The notes under the pieces: model-generated
Databases searched by the model: none
Seen by the model: the letters and a program-made list of their open reading frames with translations, nothing else
What the model was told of the DNA's origin: nothing
DNA from: Tillandsia leiboldiana
Taxonomy: Eukaryota; Streptophyta; Magnoliopsida; Poales; Bromeliaceae
Length of the DNA stretch: 64,000 nucleotides
NCBI GenBank assembly: GCA_029204045.2
Contig: JAQNDB010000516.1
Coordinates: 1 to 64,000, forward strand
Direction: 5' to 3'
Part shown: positions 55,033-64,000 of the stretch, piece by piece
Layout: every line of letters starts with the position of its first letter
Numbering within the stretch: the first letter of the stretch is position 1
Program-made: the position numbers and the translations under genes

Positions 55033-57063
55033 GCAACCCGAGCCCCCTTCCTTTGCCTTTTTCTCTCAACCCTCTCACTCTCTGCCTGAGCCCCCTCAAG
55101 CAAAGTTGTTCACCTCTTCACCCTCGATCTTCCTGCCAAGTTTCAAGATTTTTGGAGGCTCGAATCCCGAGGTTCCCTATTTTACGGCGCGGCACGACGT
55201 TGCATTCCTGGGTTCTTCTTCGGCGCAGAGACAGTGTTTTAGCTCCCCTGGGCTACCCCGAGATCATTTTGCTGTGATTCTTGCGCCGGCAGACTCCTAA
55301 GAGGTAGGACTTCATCTTTCGTTTTGGTCACGCTTTCTCGTTTCGAGGTTTTGGTACGGATCCCGAGGCAAACAGTGACCCCTTTTTCTGTGTGGACTTC
55401 CTTGACAGCAGCGGGGTATTTTGGCCATATCTTCGCGCACGAGCATCAGACGGAAACGAGCTTATACAACTTTTTCATCTACGGATCCTAAGGAACACGC
55501 TCGTATTTTTCTTGGATTTTCTTGAGGTTTATTTCGAGGTGAAAATTACTGTTTTCTCAGTGAACAGTGCACAGTTTTTAGCACAGATTTTTGTATGAGT
55601 GTACCCCCTTGCCGAATTTTTATCTTGACTTACCGAACTCGGATTTGGGCGTGCAAGGTACCGTTGCGAAGCTATCGACGCGAGAATCGCTGTGGTATTT
55701 TTCTTGGAATTTTCTGGGCACTTTCTGCAGGTGATAATTTAACAGTTTTGAATCCGAGGTTGTAGGTGGTTATAAGAGCAATAATTGGGAGCCTAAGTGT
55801 AATTAGTGAGCTTTGTATTGTACCAGGAATATTTCGGGTGTGCTAAAATTGTGGGAGCAAGGATTTGGAGTTTTGGTATTTTCTTGCTGTACGGATCCGG
55901 ACAGTTAGCACTTCAGGTGGGTGGTTGTTGTACTCCTCTCCTTTGGTATGCCCACTAGGAACATCAGAGTGTTCCCTCATTTTTGAGGCCCAAAGTATTA
56001 TTAGTAACCTTGCATGCTCTAGGGAATTAATTATGGGTTGATTGATCGTTGATAAATTGTTATTTGATCCATGTGGAAATTGTTGGACTGCATGTATAGG
56101 GTTAAAATAATAGTTGAGGATTATAAAATTGCTAAATATTCCATGAGACTGTCACTTTAGCTTATGTCACTCTGAACTGATTACTCTTGGAAAATGGACA
56201 ACATATTGAGACAATGCATGATTAAACGGGTCACTTAAATATTGACATCTTTTATTGCTACACTATCTTTTGGGACTTGACTTAGGAGAAACCATGCATT
56301 TATTCTTTTCTTCTCCTAGTATTGATAGACTTGCGGCATAGTCGCTCGGGTTCGAGCGGGTGTTGGACAGTGTAGCCAGGTATTGGGGATTTGGGACAGG
56401 TTGGGCTTTTGACAGGGTGTTGTGGCGACCACGGATCTTGGGTGGTTGACCGGGTTGTTACTGTTGCATCAGATTGGGGGTTTTGGGGATCGGGCTTTCT
56501 TTAGTGGATGGACTTTTCCACTTTGATCATATTCATGATCCAGTCCTGCTATTATGAGACAGTGGTTACAGGGATGCTTGTTACAGTGATTTCCTTACTC
56601 GTGTGGGTCGCTCCCCTCGAGGGCCACTCCGGAGTGTGCGATCGGACGGATCGAGGCCGGTCTGTTATTACTTTAGAGCTTGATCGGACGGGCCGAGGCC
56701 GATCTGTTACTTACGTTGGGGACATGACCGTATCAGGCAGTAGTCGGTCAGTATCCCCACAGATGAGATTAGCAGGCAGTGCCAGTGTCCACTGGCGTTA
56801 GATTGGGTCGTTTTGACAGGCTTCTTGATACTGATGCATACTTTCCCATACTTATTGGTTTATCATGTAGAGGCATATTAGGGGTAGCACTTCATCAGTT
56901 GTCATTCATAGCTTCACCCCCCTTTCTCTTCTTCCCCTTTTGCCTCTGATTACCTGGTGGGCATATTTGAGCTGAGGCTTTACCCACTAGGGGAGGCTAC
57001 TGTTTATAGTAGTACTTACCCCCATTGTCTTTTCTTGTTTCTTTCTTCCCCTTTGTTTTGCAG

Positions 57064-57105
57064 AGTCCTCTGCGGGAGTTGCTGGGCCGTCAGCAACTGA
57101 TCGAG
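57064..57105 (+). other. Predicted 42-nt mini-exon in F/G LTR
   Basis: Acceptor TTTGTTTTGCAG|AG ending at 57063, 42 bases, donor GATCGAG|GTAAGC at 57106. A further acceptor TTGTGGCAG|G sits at the gag start (57760; TGTTGGCAG|G at 50615 in F). K has the same order. This suggests a spliced leader; not proven. Confidence 0.45.
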
Positions 57106-57474
57106 GTAAGCGGATTGCAGACTAGATAGAGAGCCATCCGAGGGTTGTAGCACGTAGCTGGAGCTTTTGGGTACCTGGTCTTCTCAGACAGCTTTTGTTT
57201 ATTTCTTTTTGGGTCTGGCTTTTGCCAGCTATTTGTATTTAGTGGTGAGCTGGGAGAGACATCTGTATTTTATTCCACTGTCATACTCTTTTACTTCCAG
57301 CTTATGTCTGAGATACAGTAGTTTTAGTTTAGCTCTGATTATTATGCTCTTTTATTATTATTTCTTATCTGAGCAGGTTACCGACGCTTCGTGTATGTGG
57401 GAAATACCGCATGCACGGCGGATCTGTAGACGGGCCCGGGTTCTGGTTTACACCCGGGGCGTGACAGATTAAGT

Positions 57475-57486
57475 TGGTATCAGAGC
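57475..57486 (+). other. Primer-binding site, tRNA-iMet (G)
   Basis: TGGTATCAGAGC, eight bases after the LTR end. Confidence 0.9.
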
Positions 57487-57760
57487 TTAGGGATAGGTCA
57501 GTTGGGACTTAGGAAACCCTAGGCTTTTTGGACAGACCCTAGGATGATAGGGCGTGAGTGGCGTAACATTTTGCGAAAGTCGGTGATTTTATAGTTGACT
57601 CTTCCTATGAGTGAAGAGAGATCGACATAGCCTATTTTTGTTGGACCATTATGTTGGCTGCAGACAACATAAGGTGACAGAAATTGGAGGATGTCTTTTG
57701 ACTTTCGACAGATTGGGTCGTGTGGGGTTTGGTTGCTGATGATTGGTATCTTGTGGCAGG

Positions 57761-60700
57761 ATACCTCCTCGACGTCGGATTCCCACTCGGGGTGTCCCTT
57801 CACCCTCTGTTGAGCCAGAGCAGCCTACACCCCCCGAGCTTACTGAGTTGAGGGCCTTGGTGGCCCAGTTGGCGGAGGGTCAGCGCCGCCAGGAGCAGAG
57901 GATTGAGCAGCTGCTCGCTCGGAGGGAGGCACCACCCCCAGCTGTTCCTGAGGCCCCTGTGCCTCTTGTTGCACCTTTTGTGCTGTCGGCACCATCTTCG
58001 AGTAGCGGGGCTCCTGGAGCTATTCAGCCTTTGACTGCGGAGGAGGAGCGGGATTTTGCTGACAAACTCTCTGCGTTTGTCAAGCGGGGACCACCTAGAT
58101 TCTCGGGGCGGGATGCTCAGCCCCGGGCTGTTGGGAGATGGCTTTCTGCGATGGAGAAGCTTTTTCGGGACTTCTTCATCGACCCGAGGTACCGAGTGCA
58201 CATGGCGGTGCACTGTTTGGACGGAGATGCTGATTTTTGGTGGCAGCGGGTAGAGCCACTGGAGTTCCGGATTACTCGGCAGTTGCCTTGGGAGGAGTTC
58301 AAACGGATGGTGTTGGACACCTATTTTTCTACCAGTGTGAAGAAGAAGTTGGAGGACGACTTGAAGAATCTTCAGCAGGGCGATCGATCGGCCCATCTCT
58401 ATTTTCAGGAGTTCATGGAATTGCTGAACTGTGTGCCCTTCGTCGCTCGTGACGGCCCACACCAGGTTGAGTTGTTCGAGGGAGGCCTCCGTCCAGAGAT
58501 TTACACACTGGTGCATGCTCAGAGATTTCAGACTCTGGAGGCAGCCGCAGAGCATGCACAGTGGGTGGAGAGAGGTGATCAGGTGGTGGCCAGACAGAGG
58601 GCCGCTATCACACAGAGTTCCGACAGGAAGCGACCAGCCCCAGAGGACGGGGGACAGGCCAGCTCATGGAGACCGCCACGGCCGCCGCAGTCCCAGTCTT
58701 ATGGCCGTGGGCGATCTGAGAGGAGAGGGCCTGGTGGACCCCAGAGACCGCAGCAGCATCAGCAGCAGCACCAGCAGCAGAGATCGCAGCAGAGGCCGCA
58801 GAGATCTCAGCAGCAGTCCTCGAGGCAGCAGCAGCAGCAGTCGAGGCATATCCGGCCATCAGATAGGTGTGTTTTCTGCAGGGGGCAGCACCCGTCAGAT
58901 ACATGTGACCAGAGATGGGGACGATGCTTCCGATGTGGACAGCCAGGGCATGTGCGAGCTACCTGCCCCCTTACTACTTCCTCGGCACCTTCTTCGGCAT
59001 CGGTTCCATATCCCCCTCAGCAGCAGCGACCACCAGCTCAGCGGCCTTATGCTCCAGCGAGCAGGCCGTCCACTTCTTACCCTGTGGATTCTCGACCCCC
59101 AGCACCGAGCGGGCAGGTGTATGCCGCCCAGTTGGCGGATTCTCCAGCGGCAGACCAGGTGGTGGCAGGTATTATTCTACTCTTTGGTATTCGGACTCGT
59201 ACTTTATTCGACACTGGAGCATCTCATTCTTTCATTAGTCGAGCATTTGCATCCCTGCATGGTTTAGAGCTAGAGTCCTTGTCACATGCATTAGAGGTGC
59301 GGATTCCCGATCATATTTTGCATGTCGAGGAGCATTGTGTGGCATGCCCGGTACAGTTGGGGCCTTGGATATTGCCTGCAGACTTGCTTGTCTTGCAGCA
59401 GCTCCATGATTTTGACTTGGTGTTGGGGATGGATTGGCTATCACGGTACTCCGCCACTATCGACTGCAGAGAGAGGACGGTGACTCTTCGCGAGCCAGGA
59501 CAGGAGGAGTTCATCTTCAGAGGCTGCCAGAGCACGCTATTCGCAGCGACCATTTCCTCGGCGAGGGCTAGGAGGATGTTGAGCAGAGGTTGTACTGCCT
59601 TTTTGGCCATGGTTGTGGAGGTGCCTACGGCGGCACTGGGACTCGAGGATATCCCTATTGTCCGAGAGTTCCCAGATGTGTTTCCCCCAGAGCTGACGAC
59701 GATGCCGCCGGAGAGGGAGATTGAGTTCGTGATTGATGTGGTCCCTGGGACTGCACCAATCTCAAAGGCACCTTATAGGATGGCGCCAGCCGAGTTAAGG
59801 GAGTTGAAAGCCCAGCTTCAGGATCTTTTGGATAGGGGCTTCGTCCGACCCAGTGTTTCTCCGTGGGGAGCGCCTGTGTTGTTTGTTAAGAAGAAGGATG
59901 GGTCACTCTGATTGTGCGTGGATTATAGGGAATTGAACAAAGTGACCATCCGAAACAAGTATCCCCTCCCTCGGATAGATGATTTGTTTGATCAGTTACA
60001 GGGAGCATCTGTGTTCTCGAAGATTGATCTGCAGTCCGGTTACCACCAGCTTAGAGTGAGGGCCGAGGACATCTCCAAGACGGCTTTCAGATCGCGGTAC
60101 GGGCATTATGAGTTCACGGTAATGCCTTTTGGGCTGACTAATGCCCCTGCCGCATTCATGGACTTGATGAACAGGATTTTTCAGCCGTTTTTGGATCGGT
60201 TTGTGGTGGTGTTCATTGATGATATTTTGATCTACTCCCGGAGTGATCTGGAACACGAGGAGCACTTGAGGACCGTGCTACAGCTTCTGCGAGAGAAGAA
60301 GTTGTATGCTAAGTTCAAAAAATGCGAGTTTTGGCTCCGAGAGGTTGCCTTTCTGGGTCATGTGGTTTCAGCTGCTGGAGTGGCGGTGGATCCGGCCAAG
60401 GTGGATGCTATTAGAGATTGGCCGAGGCCGACGACTATCACCGAGGTGCGGAGCTTTCTTGGATTGGCGGGCTACTATCGGCGCTTTGTGGAAGGCTTTG
60501 CGAAGCTTTCCTCTCCCCTCACTCGTCTGACCAGAAAAGTGGTTAAGTTTGTTTGGAGCGAGACTTGCCAGAGCTGTTTTGAGGAGCTGAAGCAGAGGTT
60601 AATGACCGCTCCAATCCTTGCCCTCCCAGTTATGGGGGAAGGATTTGTGATCTACAGTGATGCCTCACATAGTGGTCTGGGGTGTGTGTTGATGCAGCAT

Positions 60701-61911
60701 GGTAGGGTAATTGCCTATGCTTCGCGGCAATTGAAGGACTATGAGAAAAATTACCCTACTCATGATCTGGAGTTGGCAGCGGTGGTGTTTGCTCTGAAGC
60801 TGTGGCGGCATTATTTGTATGGAGAGCATTGCGAGATTTATACTGATCACAAGAGCTTGAAATATCTGTTCACCCAAAAGGAGCTGAATTTGAGGCAACG
60901 CCGGTGGTTGGAGTTGTTAAAGGATTACGATCTGAGTATCCTTTACCATCCCGGCAAGGCCAATGTCGTGGCAGATGCTTTGAGTAGGAGGACGAGTCTG
61001 AGCTTATTGATCTCGCAGCAGGCGCCGTTGGTCGAGCAGATGAGGCGGTTACAGTTGGAGGTAGTATCCCCTGGGGTCTCTGCTAGACTCATGTCTATGT
61101 CTTGCAGCCCACTCTGTTGGAGAGGATCAGGGACACTCAGAGTGAGGACCCCCACTTGATGAGGATCAGGACGCAGCTTCAGGAGGATCAGACAGGGGAT
61201 TTTTCTGTGGATAGCTCGGGAGTACTGCGGTACAGGAACCGAGTGTGTGTGCCTATGGATCAGGAGATTAGAGATCAGATTTTGAGGGAGGCCCATTTTA
61301 CACCTTATACCATCCATCCTGGAGGTACTAAGATGTATAAGGACCTCAAGGCACAGTTTTGGTGGCCCGGGATGAAGCGGGACATTGGGAGATTCGTAGC
61401 TCATTGTTTAACTTGCCAGCAAGTGAAAGCAGAGCATCGCGTTCCTGCTGGTAAGTTGCAGAGTCTTCCAATTCCCGAGTGGAAATGGGACCACGTCACT
61501 ATAGATTTCGTCGCTGGATTGCCGAGGGCGCAGAGCGGGGCTGATGCGATCTGGGTTATTGTTGACAGACTCACCAAGTCGGCGCACTTCTTACCGGTTC
61601 AGATGACCTGGTCACTGGAGCGTTTGGCACAGTTATATCTGGATGAGATAGTGAGGCTTCACGGCATACCTGCTTCGATTGTGTCAGATCGAGACCCGAG
61701 ATTCGTATCACGCTTTTGGGGGAGTTTGCATTCTGCATTGGGGACTCAGCTCAGGTTTAGCACCGCTTTCCACCCACAGACCGATGGACAGTCAGAACGC
61801 ACCATACAGACCCTCGAGGATATGTTGAGAGCGTGCGTTATGGATTTTGGAGGAGGGTGGTACCGGCACTTGTCGTTGGTTGAGTTTGCGTATAACAACA
61901 GCTATCAGGCG
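57761..61911 (+). pseudogene. G gag-pol, one stop, one frameshift, lost start codon
   Basis: The expected start, after TGGCAGG, is ATA (57761) where F has ATG. The frame is open from before that to TGA at 59909-59911. Order: coiled coil (57840-57920), gag capsid (FWWQRVEPLEF, DTYFSTSVKKKLEDDLKNL), Gln-rich stretch (58750-58850), two zinc-knuckle-like Cys clusters (CVFCRGQHPSDTC, CFRCGQPGHVRATC, about 58870-58965), protease FDTGASHSF (about 59208-59235), RT start. After the TGA, RT continues with FIDDILIYS (about 60215-60240), then RNase H with YSDASHSGLG (about 60650-60680). A frameshift near 61095-61105 separates RNase H from integrase (HHCC about 61300-61420, DDE core to 61911). Confidence 0.9.
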
Positions 61912-64000
61912 TGTCACGCCCCGGGGGTTCGAAACGCGCGGAAGAAGAGCCACCGATGCCCCTGATTCAGCCATATATATATATTTGTTTTTTTTTTTTG
62001 CATTACTCCCCGGCGCGTGCACAGACCCGCCGCATACACAAATTCGCTCTGCAAATGAGCAGAGGCCCCTTTGTATATGCACGGCGTCTCAACTACAAAG
62101 TGTCACACAAGGCGTAGTACATACAATCTCTAACCACATCAGTTGGGGTCTTGTACACATACAACCAAACAATTCACATGACATTCTAGCATTCACTTAG
62201 AGTATAGAGGCCGGTGTTTTGAAAGGATAAATAATCACAAGGTTTTGAAAGCAGCATCCACACGATGCTCTCGTTTGTGAAAACAGTTCGCAAACACATA
62301 AATCCCCCAAGGTTTATAAAGCTCGGTGCCCACACGACACCCACGTTTTAGAAATGGTTTTCGCAAACGGTTTTTCTTTGTTTTTCATCGTTCAAAACGG
62401 CCAAGTAAGAGAGAACGTAGTATCCATTCAATTATTCAAAAAGGAAAGGAAGGGCAACATCCACTTCGACCCCACGGGGGTGTCGCAATCCACAACTAGC
62501 TACCATGAATAATAAAAGAAAAGGGAAAGAAGAGTCACTGTATCTGAAGTCACCCAAAAGTCAGATCAGCACCCTAACGTCCTCACCGGCGCCCTAGCAC
62601 TCGCCCCTGGACGAACCTGTCACGGAGTGGGAAGTCAGTGACTAGAAATAGCATGATAAGCGTAGTAAACAAAGATAAGGCAAACCACAAACACCGGAGC
62701 AACTATCCCTCCCATGCATCATCCACCACACCCTGTATCAATATGACATCGGGCACCTTCCCCGATGCCCACCGCCGAGCACCTGCCTCGCAAAGCAGCA
62801 TCGGGCACCTTCCCCGATGCCCACCGCCGAGCACCTGCCTCGGCCGCCGAGCACCTGCCTCGACGTCACCGCTCACACCCCCCACCCATGGGGGCCCCCA
62901 TTCCTAACGCCACCTTCGCGTGGGGTACACGGGTCAACGTACCACTTTTCCGGAAAAGCACACCCTTTGCGGTGGCCAAACCGCGGGTGTGCGTGTAGTA
63001 AATCTCGAGCCTCATCCGAGCACCAACCTCGGTAAACCAGACCGAGCACCTGCCTCGGCATCCAAATATCCACAAAAATAGCTTAACAGGGTTAGTGAAT
63101 GTAAACATGCAATTACTAAGATCTTTGTGCGTGTAGCAAATGTAAACATGCAATTACTAAGATCTTACCCCTTTTCCCATAACTCCGGAAACCAAGACAA
63201 TGGAAGAGTCCCCACAGCGACCCATAGTCGCCATACTATAAAGATAATAAAACACCAACCTTTACCGGAGTTAACAATATTCCACAAGTTCAGCTTTAAT
63301 GATCTGAAGGGTCACGTCGATCACCGTCCCCAACGCTAGTGTGTCCCGGACATCCCTACCTTTGTTCGGGTAGGGCGAACTGCCCGCCCGGTCTTCTACC
63401 GCGACGGCCGTAAATCCGGAGGTCCACATCACCCACCAAACCCCTCAACAAAATAAACATAGCAACAACGAGACTGTGCATAAAGAGGTTCTAAGGGGTA
63501 CCCACCTGGAACGCGAAGAAAAGGGTGTGCGGGAAATTCCAGTCAGAAGTTCTCCCACCTTGCGCCCGGAAAACTAAGGTAGGAAAAGTATTGTTAAAAA
63601 CATCGTCGTGGTCAAAAACACTCAAAAACGGGGCGAAACGGGCCAAAAACGGAGCTTCTGGACACTCTGGCCGCAACCTGGTGCACGGGTCCAGGCGTGG
63701 ACCGGGTCCACGACAGAAAACGGCGGCGGCACAGACCGGGTTCACGGCACGGTGAGCCGCTGGAGCACGGCCAGCATCGCAGACCGGGTTCACGGCCACA
63801 GTGCCTGCGGCCGCAGACCGGGTGCACGCCACTGCCGTGCGCCATTGCGGCTTGGGCCGGGCCGCGCACGGGATGGAGCGCGCACCGGGTCCACGCGGTT
63901 GGGCTGTGAAGGCGTACACCGGGTGCACGCCCGACCGGTGGACCGCGCGACCTGGCGCACGCATTCGTGCACCGGGTCCGCGCCCCCGGGTCCGGAAGCT
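61912..64000 (-). repeat. Gypsy LTR H, partial (runs off window)
   Basis: Begins TGTCACGCCCCGGGGG in the integrase of G. It has the family's GTGCACAGACCCGCC block, the TGTCAC...GTGAC motif (62618-62643), the GCGGT-GGCCAA-ACCGC hairpin (62961-62989) and a GC-rich region from 63660. Left flank 5-mer AGGCG; the right end is not visible. Related to the solo LTR and to I. The minus-strand sense follows from those relatives. Confidence 0.85.
62747..63058. repeat. Hairpin cluster with CACCNNC loops in LTR H
   Basis: Seven small hairpins: CATCGGG-CACCTTC-CCCGATG at 62747 and 62799; CCGAG-CACCTGC-CTCG(G) at 62775, 62827, 62847 and 63042; CCGAG-CACCAAC-CTCGG at 63016. Loop CACCNNC is constant, stems differ. 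Confidence 0.8.

Larger units (their letters stand above)
50167..57466 (+). mobile_element. Gypsy element F (deletion derivative) with 3' LTR shared with G
   Basis: Plus strand: 157-bp stub of a 5' LTR, PBS, gag, decayed protease remnant, end of pol, PPT and a complete ~5-kb LTR. RT, RNase H and most of integrase are deleted. The 3' LTR also serves as the 5' LTR of G. Confidence 0.8.
52476..57466 (+). repeat. ~5-kb LTR shared by F (3') and G (5')
   Basis: Starts TGTGATGACCCGG after the PPT of F and ends GGGGCGTGACA before the PBS of G, 4,991 bp. Internally, about 52655-53915 and 54310-55610 are two diverged tandem copies of a promoter/leader block, each with a GC-rich stretch, a CTGTAGCAGCCC box, a TATA box, a donor-like GAGGTA(A/G)G and a TTTTTCTTGGATTTT block; parts recur a third time near 55680-55740. 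Later parts hold a short repeat (GATCGGACGG(A/G)(T/C)CGAGGCCG, 56640 and 56690) and the mini-exon. No protein gene seen. Confidence 0.8.
57467..61911 (+). mobile_element. Gypsy element G internal region, truncated by LTR H
   Basis: Plus-strand Tekay-like element: PBS, gag, protease, RT, RNase H and integrase up to the YNNSYQA block, where the LTR of H begins. The 3' end of integrase, chromodomain and 3' LTR are outside the window or lost. Confidence 0.9.

Overview
The window is plant nuclear DNA made almost entirely of LTR retrotransposons. Three signs point to a plant with a large, repeat-rich genome. Primer-binding sites match the 3' end of plant initiator tRNA-Met (TGGTATCAGAGC). The Copia pol looks SIRE/Maximus-like. 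The Gypsy pol looks like the Tekay/Del chromovirus type, with a chromodomain-like C-terminus. I see no host protein gene, tRNA, rRNA or CRISPR array. The species cannot be named from the sequence.

Layout, left to right. 1-4610: 3' half of a minus-strand Copia element (B). 4611-14972: a Copia element on the plus strand (A) with two ~1.34 kb LTRs, PBS, damaged gag and pol, a polypurine tract and a third ORF behind a promoter-like, intron-containing leader. 14973-20817: 5' half of another minus-strand Copia (C), split by a 2,972-bp solo Gypsy LTR (16465-19436, 5-bp target duplication GGAGG). 20818-22266: LTR and gag scraps of a Gypsy element (K). 22267-38456: a minus-strand Gypsy element (I) whose 3' LTR is split by a complete 9.94-kb Gypsy element (J, 24056-33997, target duplication GGCGC). 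38457-40384: 5' LTR and gag start of a third plus-strand Copia (D), which itself interrupts I. 40385-50166: minus-strand Gypsy element E, with two near-identical LTRs and a 969-codon open pol but no protease. 50167-61911: two plus-strand Gypsy copies (F and G) sharing one ~5-kb LTR, arranged LTR-internal-LTR-internal. 61912-64000: start of another Gypsy LTR (H) inserted in the integrase of G.

Each complete element would encode Gag (particle), protease, reverse transcriptase/RNase H and integrase, start cDNA synthesis from tRNA-iMet at the PBS, and integrate via its LTR ends. Nearly every copy here is broken by stops, frameshifts or deletions.

The most unusual signal is structural. The LTR leaders carry arrays of small hairpins with a constant loop and changing, mutually compensating stems: loop GTGGATTC in the Copia LTRs, and CACCNNC (plus-strand reading) in the Gypsy LTRs. 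Other points of interest are a second enhancer-plus-TATA-plus-intron module inside the Copia elements ahead of the third ORF, a duplicated promoter/leader block inside the F/G LTR, and a conserved mini-exon in that LTR family. Junctions without target duplications imply recombination between elements.
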